Notes under the pieces: generated by a model
The model's database searches: none
Told to the model about the DNA's origin: nothing
The model's input: only the letters and a program-made list of their open reading frames with translations
From: Thauera carbonicopians
Lineage (GTDB): Bacteria > Pseudomonadota > Gammaproteobacteria > Burkholderiales > Rhodocyclaceae
Direction of reading: 5' to 3'
NCBI RefSeq assembly: GCF_025699485.1
Contig: NZ_JANUXN010000007.1
Coordinates: forward strand, 20,395-84,394
Length of the DNA: 64,000 nt
Program-made: the position numbers and the translations under genes
In this document: piece by piece, positions 25,437-34,309 of the stretch
Position numbering within the stretch: position 1 is the first letter of the stretch
Layout of the letters: the number at the start of each line of letters is the position of its first letter

Positions 25437-26348
25437 ATGGAGCAATTCAAGGGAGCGGAGCAGGTGCGTCGCAAGGGCTGGCGTGGTCTTGGCAGTGCGG
25501 CGGCGTTGTGTGCCGTGCTGGCGGCACCGCAGGCACAGGCGGTCGATGTGGATGCGGGCGACTACACGGCGCTGCCGGCCGGCACCAATCTGCTGATGGG
25601 GTACTACCAGTACGCGACCCGTGATGCGGCCTACGTGCGGGGACACAAGCAGGCCGGTGATCCGCGGCTGGATTCGCACATCGGCATCCTGCGCGGCGTG
25701 CATTTCACCGAGATCGGCGGTTTCATCGTCGACCCGCAGTTCCTGCTGCCGTTCGGCCAGCTCAAGGGCAAGGACGACCTGTCGGCGGCCGGCAGCGCCA
25801 GTGGCGTCGGCGATCTGATCCTGGCGGCGACGGTGTGGCTGGTGAACCGGCCGGAGACCGGCACCTATTTCGGCATCACGCCCTTCCTGTACGTTCCGAC
25901 CGGCAAGTACGACAACGACGATGCGCTGAACATCGGCGAGAACCGGTGGAAGTTCGCGCTGCAGGCCGGCTTCATCACCAAGCTGACCGACAAGGTCACG
26001 CTCGACCTGGCGGGCGACGTCATGGTGTACGGCAAGAACGACAAGTTCGGCCCGACCCGGGAGACGATGAAGCAGAAGGCGTCGATGCAGTTCCAGGGCT
26101 ATCTGCGCTACCACATGTCGGACGCCTGGGACCTGCGCCTGGGCGTGTCGCACACGATCGGCGGCGAGACCGAGGTCGCCGGCGTGGACCAGGGCGATCG
26201 CCTGCGCACGACCAAGGTCAGCGTCGGCACCGGCTGGTTCCTCGCGCCGGACGTGCAACTGCTGGCCAGCTACGGCCGCGACGTGTCGGTGCGCAGCGGC
26301 CTGCGCGAGGACGACCGCCTGAACCTGCGCGTGCTGAAGGTTTTCTGA
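25437..26348 (+). CDS. MetA-pathway-type outer-membrane protein, copy 1
   Basis: A protein of 303 aa with a signal peptide ending APQAQA. The mature part has the beta-strand pattern of the 'putative MetA-pathway of phenol degradation' family, thought to be outer-membrane channels for hydrophobic compounds: GTNLLMGYYQYATRDAAYV, FGITPFLYVPTGKYDNDDALNIGENRWKFALQAGFITKLTD and a C-terminal aromatic residue (LKVF) typical of beta-barrels. The mature protein differs from copy 2 (28642-29553) at a single residue (Gln versus Arg in LPFGxLKGKDD). It converges on the sigma54 activator gene, with a strong hairpin between. Confidence 0.85.
   Translation: MEQFKGAEQVRRKGWRGLGSAAALCAVLAAPQAQAVDVDAGDYTALPAGTNLLMGYYQYATRDAAYVRGHKQAGDPRLDSHIGILRGVHFTEIGGFIVDPQFLLPFGQLKGKDDLSAAGSASGVGDLILAATVWLVNRPETGTYFGITPFLYVPTGKYDNDDALNIGENRWKFALQAGFITKLTDKVTLDLAGDVMVYGKNDKFGPTRETMKQKASMQFQGYLRYHMSDAWDLRLGVSHTIGGETEVAGVDQGDRLRTTKVSVGTGWFLAPDVQLLASYGRDVSVRSGLREDDRLNLRVLKVF
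25490..26348 (+). repeat. Direct repeat, left copy (859 nt)
   Basis: This segment is nearly identical to 28695-29553, in the same orientation with an offset of 3205 nt; differences are a handful of mostly silent bases. The upstream and N-terminal leader sequences have diverged, so gene conversion or selection keeps the barrel part uniform. The repeats flank the activator gene. Confidence 0.9.
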
Positions 26349-26358
26349 ACAGGTGATT

Positions 26359-26398
26359 GACCCTGCCTGCATCGCCGGACCGCGATGCAGGCAGGGTC
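26359..26398. terminator. Strong bidirectional terminator-like hairpin
   Basis: A perfect 17-bp stem (GACCCTGCCTGCATCGC with its complement at 26382-26398) surrounds a 6-nt loop. It fills the short convergent gap between outer-membrane copy 1 and the activator gene. No T-tract follows, but the stem is very stable. Confidence 0.75.
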
Positions 26399-26430
26399 CG
26401 CCAGGCGTCTGCGCGGTCCCCTGGGCCTGG

Positions 26431-28389
26431 TCAGCAAGCCTCCTCCGCATCGGAGAGCAGGCCATGACCGCGCAGCTTGCGGTACAGCGTGGCACGCGCG
26501 ATGCCGAGGGTCCGCGCGGTGGCCGAGATGTTGCCGTCGTGGCGCAGGAAGGCGGCGCGCACGGCTTCGGCTTCGGTCTGTTGCAATGTTGCCTTGCCGT
26601 CGAGGAGCGGGTCCGGCTCGTGGGCGGGCCGGGGTGTGGCCGGGGTTTCGGTCAGCTCTGCCGGCAGGTGGACGAGGTCGATGCTGCTTTCGGCCAGGGC
26701 GGCGCCCAGGCGTAGCACCTGCTGCAACTCGCGGATGTTGCCCGGCCAGTCGTGGCGGTGCAGGCAGTCGCGTGCGGCGGGGGTCAGCGCCAGTGTCGCG
26801 GGTGTGGCTTCGCGTGCCAGGAAGTGGTCGATGAGTGCGTCCAGGTCGCTGCGCTCCCGCAGTGCGGGCAGGGTGATGCGCAGGCCGTTGATGCGGTAAT
26901 ACAGGTCTTCGCGGAACTCGCCGCTGGCGACGCGTTGGGCAAGGTCGCGGTGGGTGGCGCAGATCACCGAACAGTCCAGCGCGATGCTGCGGGGGCTGCC
27001 CAGCCGCGTCAGCGTGCGCTCCTGCAGCACGCGCAGCAGGCGGGCCTGAAGTTCGAGCGGCATGTCGCCGATTTCGTCGAGGAACAGGGTGCCGCCATTG
27101 GCTTGCTCGAAGCGTCCGGCCATGCCGCCGCGCCGTGCGCCGGTGAAGGCGCCGTCGTCGTAGCCGAAGAGTTCGGACTCGATCAGGCCGGATGGGATCG
27201 CCGAGCAGTTGATGGCGACGAAGGGACCTGAGGCACGCGGACCGCCGTCGTGCAGGTGGCGCGCCAGGACTTCCTTGCCGGTACCGGTTTCACCGTTGAT
27301 CAGCACCGGAATGCCGCGGGCGAAGGCGCGTTCGGCCTGGTGGATGCGCAGGCTCAGTTTCGGGTCGGCCAGCATCGATGGCATGGAGGCGCGGGCCGTA
27401 TGCGGCGCGCTGGCCACCCTGCCTGCCGTGGCCGGCCGTGGCGATGGCACGGCGATGGTGCGTGGGCGGGGGGCCTCGGCCAGGCTCACGTGGAGCAGCA
27501 CTCCGTTATGGCAGTGCAGCGGGGCCGGCGTACGGCCATGCTTGCGCAGCATGTCGAGCAGCGGGCCCAGGCCGCACTGGAACACCGTTTGTGCGCATTG
27601 CTCGGCTCCCGGCAGCATGTCCAGCTCCAGCAACTGGCGCGCCAGTGGGTTGGCGCCGAGCAGGCGGCCGTCATGGGAGAGAGCGAGCAGGCCGCACATC
27701 GGTGTGTCGACGAGTTCCGCGCTGTAGTGGAGGCGCAGGCGAAGCGCACCCGGCAAGGCATTGACCATGCGGTTCTCGATCGCGCGCGCGGTGAGGGCGA
27801 GCGGTTCGAGAATGCCGATGGAAGGGGCGTGATGGTGGCGTGAGGCGTTCAGTACGCCGGCCACATCGCCGGAGGGGTCGAAGATCGGCACCGCGACGCA
27901 GGCGCACATGTGTACTTCTTCGAGAAAGTGTTCTCCGCCGCGCACGATCACGGACCGCCGCTCTTCGAGCGCGCAGCCGGGGGCATTGGTGCCGATCAGG
28001 TTTTCACTGAGGTTGAGCCCGGGGCGCAGCACGTTGGCGATGTCGCGCAGCGCCGGATGCTGTCCGCCCAGGGTCTTGACGATGGTGCCGCGGGCCTCCA
28101 GGCAGGCGATGACCCAATGGGCGTCGTCCAGCGCGGCGAACAGGCGCTGCAATTCGGGGGTGGCATGGTCGAGCAGCACGCGATGAGCGTCGTCCAGGCG
28201 GCGCTGCTGCGCCGCCGAAACCGGGTCGAACAGTATCCGGTCGTGCTCCCTGAGGCCGTACTCGAGCGAGCGTGACCAGGAGCGCTGCACCTCGTCCGCG
28301 ACCAGACCGGTGGGAATATCGCGACCTTCGCGCAGCAACCGGCGTGCATGCAGCACCTTGCTGTCGAAGTCCGTACGGACAAGCTCCAT
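26431..28389 (-). CDS. Sigma54-dependent activator of the AcoR type
   Basis: A protein of 652 aa starting MELVRTDFD behind a good GGAGGAGAC site. The order is N-terminal signal-sensing GAF-like region (about residues 60-215, with GLNLSENLIGTNAPGCALEERR), a PAS-like segment, a sigma54-interaction AAA+ domain and a Fis-type helix-turn-helix (NISATARTLGIARATLYRKLR). AAA+ motifs are intact: Walker A GETGTGKE, the sigma54 contact GAFTGA, Walker B GGTLFLDEIGD and the sensor GEFREDLYYRINGL. AcoR-type proteins activate acetoin or alcohol operons. The sigma54 promoters and shared upstream motif on both sides point to the flanking genes as targets. Confidence 0.93.
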   Translation of the reverse strand: MELVRTDFDSKVLHARRLLREGRDIPTGLVADEVQRSWSRSLEYGLREHDRILFDPVSAAQQRRLDDAHRVLLDHATPELQRLFAALDDAHWVIACLEARGTIVKTLGGQHPALRDIANVLRPGLNLSENLIGTNAPGCALEERRSVIVRGGEHFLEEVHMCACVAVPIFDPSGDVAGVLNASRHHHAPSIGILEPLALTARAIENRMVNALPGALRLRLHYSAELVDTPMCGLLALSHDGRLLGANPLARQLLELDMLPGAEQCAQTVFQCGLGPLLDMLRKHGRTPAPLHCHNGVLLHVSLAEAPRPRTIAVPSPRPATAGRVASAPHTARASMPSMLADPKLSLRIHQAERAFARGIPVLINGETGTGKEVLARHLHDGGPRASGPFVAINCSAIPSGLIESELFGYDDGAFTGARRGGMAGRFEQANGGTLFLDEIGDMPLELQARLLRVLQERTLTRLGSPRSIALDCSVICATHRDLAQRVASGEFREDLYYRINGLRITLPALRERSDLDALIDHFLAREATPATLALTPAARDCLHRHDWPGNIRELQQVLRLGAALAESSIDLVHLPAELTETPATPRPAHEPDPLLDGKATLQQTEAEAVRAAFLRHDGNISATARTLGIARATLYRKLRGHGLLSDAEEAC

Positions 28390-28415
28390 GTCTCCTCCTG
28401 TGCCGGGGCTGCTGC

Positions 28416-28453
28416 GTTTCGATCCAGTGGCCGGAAGCAAGCTGGATTGAAAC
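28416..28453. promoter_or_regulatory. Inverted repeat, candidate upstream activator site
   Basis: GTTTCGATCCAG (28416-28427) and CTGGATTGAAAC (28442-28453) pair at 11 of 12 positions around a 14-nt spacer. The centre lies about 100 nt upstream of the sigma54 promoter at 28533, the usual distance for enhancer-bound activators. It is also just upstream of the activator's own start, so autoregulation is possible. Confidence 0.6.
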
Positions 28454-28466
28454 GATACAGTGCGTG
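28449..28466. promoter_or_regulatory. Shared upstream motif, copy 2
   Basis: GAAACGATACAGTGCGTG matches 16 of 18 positions of the motif at 25264-25281 upstream of the first outer-membrane gene. It overlaps the right arm of the inverted repeat, so the common half-site is probably GAAACGA. Confidence 0.5.
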
Positions 28467-28532
28467 CGCTCCATTGTTGTCCAGGTTGGCGGAAGTTGAT
28501 TCAACCTATTGTTCTTGTTGGTTTTTATTTTC

Positions 28533-28550
28533 TTGGCACGGCTTCTGCAT
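28533..28550 (+). promoter_or_regulatory. Sigma54 promoter of outer-membrane copy 2 and the alcohol oxidation genes
   Basis: TTGGCACG-GCTT-CTGCAT has both the -24 GG and the -12 GC with the required 10-nt spacing. It lies about 90 nt upstream of the second outer-membrane gene and is oriented towards the PQQ dehydrogenase. The divergent activator is the obvious partner. Confidence 0.85.
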
Positions 28551-28641
28551 CATTCGGTCCGTCTGCCCGGAGCGGTGGGTAGGCTGGCTCCGCGATGCTG
28601 GAAGGCGGCCGCCGAATATTACTACTATCGGAGACAAGAGT

Positions 28642-29553
28642 ATGAAGCCACTCGAGGGGGCGGCGCAGATGCGCCGAAACGGCTGGTGTGGGCTTGGCAG
28701 TGCGGTGGCGTTGTGTGCCGTGCTGGCAGCGCCGCAGGCACATGCGGTCGATGTGGATGCGGGCGACTACACAGCGCTGCCGGCCGGCACCAACCTGCTG
28801 ATGGGGTACTACCAGTACGCGACCCGTGATGCGGCCTACGTGCGGGGACACAAGCAGGCCGGTGATCCGCGGCTGGATTCACACATCGGCATCCTGCGCG
28901 GCGTGCATTTCACCGAGATCGGCGGCTTCATCGTCGATCCGCAGTTCCTGCTGCCGTTCGGCCGGCTCAAGGGCAAGGACGACCTGTCGGCGGCCGGCAG
29001 CGCCAGCGGCGTCGGTGACCTGATCCTGGCGGCGACGGTGTGGCTGGTGAACCGGCCGGAGACCGGCACCTATTTCGGCATCACGCCCTTCCTGTACGTT
29101 CCGACCGGCAAGTACGACAACGACGATGCGCTGAACATCGGCGAGAACCGGTGGAAGTTCGCGCTGCAGGCCGGCTTCATCACCAAGCTGACCGACAAGG
29201 TGACGCTCGACCTGGCGGGCGACGTCATGGTGTACGGCAAGAACGACAAGTTCGGCCCGACCCGGGAGACGATGAAGCAGAAGGCGTCGATGCAGTTCCA
29301 GGGCTATCTGCGCTACCACATGTCGGACGCCTGGGACCTGCGCCTCGGCGTGTCGCACACGATCGGCGGCGAGACCGAGGTCGCCGGCGTGGACCAGGGC
29401 GATCGCCTGCGCACGACCAAGGTCAGCGTCGGCACCGGCTGGTTCCTCGCGCCGGACGTGCAACTGCTGGCCAGCTACGGCCGCGACGTGTCGGTGCGCA
29501 GCGGCCTGCGCGAGGACGACCGCCTGAACCTGCGTGTGCTGAAGGTTTTCTGA
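28642..29553 (+). CDS. MetA-pathway-type outer-membrane protein, copy 2
   Basis: A protein of 303 aa with a signal peptide ending APQAHA; the start MKPLEGAAQ follows a GGAGACAAG site. The mature protein is the same as that of copy 1 except for Arg in place of Gln in LPFGxLKGKDD. It follows an intact sigma54 promoter and precedes the PQQ alcohol dehydrogenase by 88 nt, so it is probably the functional channel of that pathway, letting the alcohol through the outer membrane to the periplasmic enzyme (inference). Confidence 0.85.
   Translation: MKPLEGAAQMRRNGWCGLGSAVALCAVLAAPQAHAVDVDAGDYTALPAGTNLLMGYYQYATRDAAYVRGHKQAGDPRLDSHIGILRGVHFTEIGGFIVDPQFLLPFGRLKGKDDLSAAGSASGVGDLILAATVWLVNRPETGTYFGITPFLYVPTGKYDNDDALNIGENRWKFALQAGFITKLTDKVTLDLAGDVMVYGKNDKFGPTRETMKQKASMQFQGYLRYHMSDAWDLRLGVSHTIGGETEVAGVDQGDRLRTTKVSVGTGWFLAPDVQLLASYGRDVSVRSGLREDDRLNLRVLKVF
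28695..29553 (+). repeat. Direct repeat, right copy (859 nt)
   Basis: The partner of 25490-26348. Recombination between the two copies would delete the sigma54 activator and one outer-membrane gene, or duplicate them. Confidence 0.9.
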
Positions 29554-29641
29554 GCCATTACGAGCAGACAAGGGCGGTGCTCGTCCAAGGCGCTGCTGCA
29601 AAGTGCTGCACCAGGGAAATAAAAAAGGAAGGAGAGACAAC

Positions 29642-31717
29642 ATGTTGACGACGACATTTGCGCGCCAACGGGAGGACAGCGTCCCGCTGCGCAAGGGCAT
29701 TCAAGGGGCGCTGCTCGGCCTGAGCTGCCTGGTTCTGAGTACCACGTCCTTCGCTGCCGGCGGCGAATGGCGCACGCATGGTTATGACGATGCCGGCACG
29801 CGCTTCAGCCCCCTGACCCAGATCACCCCGGACAATGCCAAGGAACTCGGCCTGGTCTGGTCCTACGACCTGAAGTCGTCGCGCGGCGTCGAAGCCACGC
29901 CGATCGTGGTCGATGGCGTGATGTACGTGACGGCGCCGTGGAGCGTCGTGCATGCGGTGGACGTGCGCAGCGGCGAGCGGCTGTGGACCTACGACCCCGA
30001 AGTACCGCGCGCGAAGGGCAAGGACGCATGTTGCGACGTGGTGAACCGCGGCGTGGCGGTGCATGAGGGCAAGGTCTTCGTCGGTTCGCTCGACGGCCGG
30101 CTGATCGCCCTCTATGCCAAGACCGGCAAGAAGCTGTGGGAGAGGAACACCCTGATCGACGACAGCAAGCCCTACACCATCACCGGGGCGCCGCGCGTCA
30201 TCAAGGGCAAGGTCATCATTGGCAACGGCGGCGCGGAGCTTGGCGTGCGCGGCTACATCACCGCCTACGACGTCAACACCGGCGAGCAGGCCTGGCGCTG
30301 GTTCGCGGTGCCGGGCGATCCGGCGCTGCCGTTCGAGGATGCCTCGATGGAGGCGGCGGCCAAGACCTGGGATCCGGCCGGCAAGTACTGGGAAGCGGGC
30401 GGCGGCGGCACGGTGTGGAACTCGATGGTGTACGACGCCGAGCTGGACCTGATGTACATCGGTACCGGCAACCCCTCGCCGTGGTCGCACCGCAAGCGCA
30501 GCCCGGCCGGCGGTGACAACCTCTACACCGCTTCCATCGTCGCGCTGCGCCCGGACACCGGCGAGTACGTCTGGCACTACCAGCAGACGCCGGGGGACAA
30601 CTGGGATTACACCTCGACGCAGGATCTGATCCTGGCCGACATCGAGCTGGAGGGCAAGCCGCGCAAGGTCATCCTGCATGCGCCCAAGAACGGCTTCTTC
30701 TTCGTCGTCGACCGTACCGACGGCAAGTTCATCTCGGCGCAGAACTTCGTGCCGGTGAACTGGGCGACAGGCTACGATGAGAACGGCCGCCCGATCGAGA
30801 ATCCGGCGGCGCGTGATCCGGACAAGCCCTTCGATACGGTTCCGGGCCCCTTCGGTGCGCACAACTGGCATTCGATGTCCTACAGCCCGCAGACGGGGCT
30901 GGCCTACTTCCCGGCGCAGAACATCCCGCTGGTGCTGCAGGAGGACAAGAACTGGTCCTACAACCAGGCCCAGCCCGGCCAGGCGATGGCCGGCATCGGC
31001 TGGAACCTGGGCTTGCTGGTCAATACCCGGCCGCCCACCAGCGAGCCTTTCGGCCGCCTGATCGCATGGGACCCGGTGCAGCAGAAGGAGGTATGGCGCA
31101 AGGAGCACGTGTCGCCGTGGAACGGCGGCACCCTGGTGACGGCCGGCAACGTGGTGTTCCAGGGCACGGCGGACGCGCGCCTGCTGGCCTACGATGCGCG
31201 TGACGGCAAGGAGCTGTGGTCGGCGCCGATGGGCACCGGGGTGATCGCCGCGCCGGTGACCTACGAGGTGGATGGCAAGCAGTACGTGTCCATCGCGGTC
31301 GGCTGGGGCGGGGTGTATGGCAACTTCGCGCGGGCTTCGGAGCGGCGCACGCCGGGCACGGTGTACACCTTCGCCTTGGGCGGCAAGGCGGAGATGCCGC
31401 CCTTCGTCGAGTATCAGCTCAACAATCTGGTGTCGGGCGTCAAATACAACCCCGACGACGTTGCCGAAGGTACCGGGCTGTACGTGACGAACTGCGTCTT
31501 CTGCCACGGCGTGCCGGGAGTGGACAAGGGCGGCGGCATTCCCAACCTCGGCTACTCGACCGCGGAAACCATCTCCCATCTCGATCAGTTCGTGTTCAAG
31601 GGACCGTTCATGCCGCGCGGCATGCCGGACTTCACCGGCAAGCTGACGCCCGAGCAGGTGGAGAAGATCAAGGCCTTCATCCTCGGCACCGCCGACGCGG
31701 TCCGGCCGAAGAACTGA
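29642..31717 (+). CDS. PQQ- and heme-dependent alcohol dehydrogenase (quinohemoprotein)
   Basis: A periplasmic enzyme of 691 aa that oxidises alcohols with PQQ and passes electrons through an attached cytochrome c. A signal peptide precedes SFAAGGEW. The propeller shows W-motifs, the vicinal disulfide in KGKDACCDVVNRG, and NWDYTSTQDL with the catalytic aspartate region. The C-terminal cytochrome domain has the heme motif C618-x2-C621-H622 (CVFCH) and a methionine ligand region (FMPRGMPDFTG). A fused heme domain marks a type II quinohemoprotein as against single-domain ExaA enzymes. The AAGGAAGGAGAG site sets the start at 29642. Substrate range cannot be read from sequence. Confidence 0.95.
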   Translation: MLTTTFARQREDSVPLRKGIQGALLGLSCLVLSTTSFAAGGEWRTHGYDDAGTRFSPLTQITPDNAKELGLVWSYDLKSSRGVEATPIVVDGVMYVTAPWSVVHAVDVRSGERLWTYDPEVPRAKGKDACCDVVNRGVAVHEGKVFVGSLDGRLIALYAKTGKKLWERNTLIDDSKPYTITGAPRVIKGKVIIGNGGAELGVRGYITAYDVNTGEQAWRWFAVPGDPALPFEDASMEAAAKTWDPAGKYWEAGGGGTVWNSMVYDAELDLMYIGTGNPSPWSHRKRSPAGGDNLYTASIVALRPDTGEYVWHYQQTPGDNWDYTSTQDLILADIELEGKPRKVILHAPKNGFFFVVDRTDGKFISAQNFVPVNWATGYDENGRPIENPAARDPDKPFDTVPGPFGAHNWHSMSYSPQTGLAYFPAQNIPLVLQEDKNWSYNQAQPGQAMAGIGWNLGLLVNTRPPTSEPFGRLIAWDPVQQKEVWRKEHVSPWNGGTLVTAGNVVFQGTADARLLAYDARDGKELWSAPMGTGVIAAPVTYEVDGKQYVSIAVGWGGVYGNFARASERRTPGTVYTFALGGKAEMPPFVEYQLNNLVSGVKYNPDDVAEGTGLYVTNCVFCHGVPGVDKGGGIPNLGYSTAETISHLDQFVFKGPFMPRGMPDFTGKLTPEQVEKIKAFILGTADAVRPKN

Positions 31718-31750
31718 GCAGCAACGAGTCTGCTGGACAGGAGAGCAAAG

Positions 31751-33262
31751 ATGCAGGATTACGTAAATACGATGAAAACGCCGGTCACCGACGCCACCCG
31801 CTGCTTCGTGACCAAGCCGCAACGGATGCTGATCGGCGGCGCTTGGGTGGAGGCGAGCGACGGCGGCACGCTGGACGTGTTCGACCCGGCCACGGGCCAG
31901 GCCTTCGCCAAGGTGCCGGCCGGCGGCAAGGCCGACATCGACCGCGCCGTGGCCGCCGCGCGCCAGGCCTTCGACGGCGGCGACTGGGCGGTCATGCGCC
32001 CGGTCGACCGCGAGCGCCTGCTGATGAAGCTGGCCGACCTGGTCGAAGCCAACGCCCAGGAACTGGCCGAGCTCGAAGCGCTGGACAACGGCAAGCCGGT
32101 GACGGTGGCGCGCTTCGCCGACGTCGCGCTGGTGGTCGATTCGCTGCGCTACATGGCCGGCTGGGCGACCAAGATCGGCGGCGAGACCATGCAGCCCTCG
32201 GTGCCGATCATCCGCGAGCGCGAGTTCTGGGGCTTCACCCGGCGCGAACCGGTCGGCGTGGTCGGCGCCATCATCCCGTGGAACTTCCCGCTGCTGATGG
32301 CGGCGTGGAAGATGGGCCCGGCACTGGCCAGCGGCTGCACGATGGTGCTGAAGCCGGCCGAGGAGACGCCGCTGAGCGCGCTGCGCCTGGCCGAGCTGGT
32401 GCAGGAAGCGGGCTATCCGGCCGGCGTGTTCAACGTCGTCACCGGCCTGGGCCACACCGCCGGCGCGGCGCTGTCCTCGCACCCGCACATCGACAAGCTC
32501 GCCTTCACCGGCTCGACCGAGATCGGCAAGCTGGTGGGCAAGGCCGCGCTCGACAACATGACGCGCATCTCGCTCGAGCTGGGCGGCAAGAGCCCGATGA
32601 TCGTGCTCGACGACGCCGACGTCGACGCGGTGGCGGCCGGCGCGGCGCACGGCATCTTCTTCAACTCCGGCCAGGTGTGCACCGCCGGCTCGCGCCTGTT
32701 CGTGCACAAGAAGAAGTTCGACCAGGTGGTCGAAGGGCTGTCGAACATCGCCGCCGGCATGAAGGTCGGCGCCGGGCTCGAGCCCGACACCCAGCTCGGC
32801 CCGCTGGTCTCGGCGGTGCAGCAGGAACGGGTGATGGGCTACATCCGCAGCGGCTTCGAAGAAGGGGCGCGTGCCGCGGTCGGCGGTGAAGCGGGTGCGG
32901 GCGGCGGCTACTTCGTCAAGCCGACGGTGCTGGTCGATGCGCGCGACGACATGCGGGTGGTGCGCGAGGAGATCTTCGGCCCGGTGGTGGTGGCGATGCC
33001 GTACGACGACCTGGACGAAGTCGCCCGCCGCGCCAACGACACGCCCTACGGGCTGGCGGCGAGCATCTGGTCGAACGACCTGAGCCGGGTGCACCGGCTG
33101 ATTCCGCGGATCAAGGCCGGCACGGTGTGGGTGAACTGCCATACGGTGCTGGACAACTCGATGCCGTTCGGCGGCTTCAAGCAGTCGGGCATCGGCCGCG
33201 AGATGGGACGCGCGGTGTTCGACCAATACACCGAACTCAAGTCGGTGCTGATGGCCTTGTGA
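31751..33262 (+). CDS. NAD(P)+-dependent aldehyde dehydrogenase
   Basis: A protein of 503 aa of the ALDH superfamily, 33 nt after the PQQ dehydrogenase. It has all the expected signatures: VGAIIPWNFPLLMAAWKMGPAL, FTGSTEIGKLV, the general base in LELGGKSPM, the catalytic cysteine in FFNSGQVCTAGSRLFV, and EIFGPVV late. The protein should oxidise the aldehyde made by the dehydrogenase to the acid in the cytoplasm. A strong hairpin follows, closing the alcohol-oxidation operon. Confidence 0.95.
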   Translation: MQDYVNTMKTPVTDATRCFVTKPQRMLIGGAWVEASDGGTLDVFDPATGQAFAKVPAGGKADIDRAVAAARQAFDGGDWAVMRPVDRERLLMKLADLVEANAQELAELEALDNGKPVTVARFADVALVVDSLRYMAGWATKIGGETMQPSVPIIREREFWGFTRREPVGVVGAIIPWNFPLLMAAWKMGPALASGCTMVLKPAEETPLSALRLAELVQEAGYPAGVFNVVTGLGHTAGAALSSHPHIDKLAFTGSTEIGKLVGKAALDNMTRISLELGGKSPMIVLDDADVDAVAAGAAHGIFFNSGQVCTAGSRLFVHKKKFDQVVEGLSNIAAGMKVGAGLEPDTQLGPLVSAVQQERVMGYIRSGFEEGARAAVGGEAGAGGGYFVKPTVLVDARDDMRVVREEIFGPVVVAMPYDDLDEVARRANDTPYGLAASIWSNDLSRVHRLIPRIKAGTVWVNCHTVLDNSMPFGGFKQSGIGREMGRAVFDQYTELKSVLMAL

Positions 33263-33274
33263 TGCTGGCGGGGT

Positions 33275-33314
33275 CTGCCCGCGCCGCCTGGCCGGGGCGC
33301 GGGCAGGGTGTTTT
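33275..33314 (+). terminator. Terminator after the aldehyde dehydrogenase gene
   Basis: CTGCCCGCGCC and GGCGCGGGCAG form a perfect 11-bp stem, followed by GGTGTTTT. It sits in the 51-nt convergent gap before the HDOD gene and can serve the alcohol-oxidation operon. Confidence 0.75.
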
Positions 33315-34168
33315 CAGTATGGCCGGGGTGGGAAGAACAGCGCCAGCCAGGCGGCGAGGTTGAGTTCGGCTTCCTCGCGGATCGGGGCGATCACGCCCGC
33401 TTCGATGTCGAGCAGTTTCCAGACCGCAGGATCGACGCGCTTCGCGGTCTGCTCGCTCGATTCGTCCAGCGTGTCGGCTTCGACGATGGCGCGCGCCAGG
33501 TTGAGCGTGGCTGCGTCGCCGGCGTGTTCGCCGCCCAGCTTCGGCAGGGTCTGGGTGCCGATGGCGCCGGCGAAGGCGCCCGGAACCCGCCATTGGTCCA
33601 TCAGTGCCGCGCCCACTTCGGCGAAGTCACAGCCGACGATGCGGCGCTCCGCCAGGTGCAGCGCCTCGCCCGTCTGCACTGCGCTTTGCCGGGCGGCGTC
33701 GGCGAGCAGCGGGGCGGTCTGGAACATCACCAGATGGCCGATGTCGGCCAGCAGGCCGGTGACGAACATCCTCTCCAGGCCGGGGCGCCCGGTGTGCTGC
33801 GTGATCGTGCGCGAGGCCAGTGCGCACAGCACGCTGTCGCGCCAGAAACGCTTCATGTCCAGCCGGGCCGGGCGGATGCCGGCGAAGACCGCATGCATCG
33901 ACATCGCCAGCACCAGGTCGTGCACCTGTTGCAGGCCGAGGGTCTGCACGGCATGCGTGACGCTGTCGATCTCGCCGCGACAGCCGTACATCGCGCTGTT
34001 GACCAGCCGCAGCAGGCGCGCGGTGAGTGCCGGGTCGGCCGACACCAGGCGCGAGACTTCGAATACCGACCCGGTGGGCGATTCCAGTTGCTCGCGGACA
34101 CGCTCGTAGACGGTCGGCAGCGAGGTGAGTGCTTCGATCTGGCTGGCCAGTTCCTGGGCTGAATGCAT
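33314..34168 (-). CDS. HDOD domain signalling protein
   Basis: A protein of 284 aa consisting essentially of one HDOD domain, a relative of HD phosphodiesterases that usually lacks the metal site and acts as a signalling scaffold. The pattern is LTSLPTVYERVREQLESP, VSADPALTARLLRLVNSAMYG, ITHAVQTLGLQQVHDLVLAMSM (present as SVTHAVQTLG) and GLLADIGHLVMFQ. The start MHSAQELA has GGAGCACCCC upstream. It converges on the ALDH gene; no operon partner is apparent. Confidence 0.88.
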   Translation of the reverse strand: MHSAQELASQIEALTSLPTVYERVREQLESPTGSVFEVSRLVSADPALTARLLRLVNSAMYGCRGEIDSVTHAVQTLGLQQVHDLVLAMSMHAVFAGIRPARLDMKRFWRDSVLCALASRTITQHTGRPGLERMFVTGLLADIGHLVMFQTAPLLADAARQSAVQTGEALHLAERRIVGCDFAEVGAALMDQWRVPGAFAGAIGTQTLPKLGGEHAGDAATLNLARAIVEADTLDESSEQTAKRVDPAVWKLLDIEAGVIAPIREEAELNLAAWLALFFPPRPY

Positions 34169-34309
34169 GGGGTGCTCCGTGATGCGAGCGGCCATTATCC
34201 GCGATTGCCGGCAGATGAGGCGCCAAAGAACGGCTTGCGCGAGGGAAGTGTGCGGGCAGAATCACCCTGTGCCTCCCGGAAGCGTGGGCGATGTTGATAA
34301 GCTAGCGAG

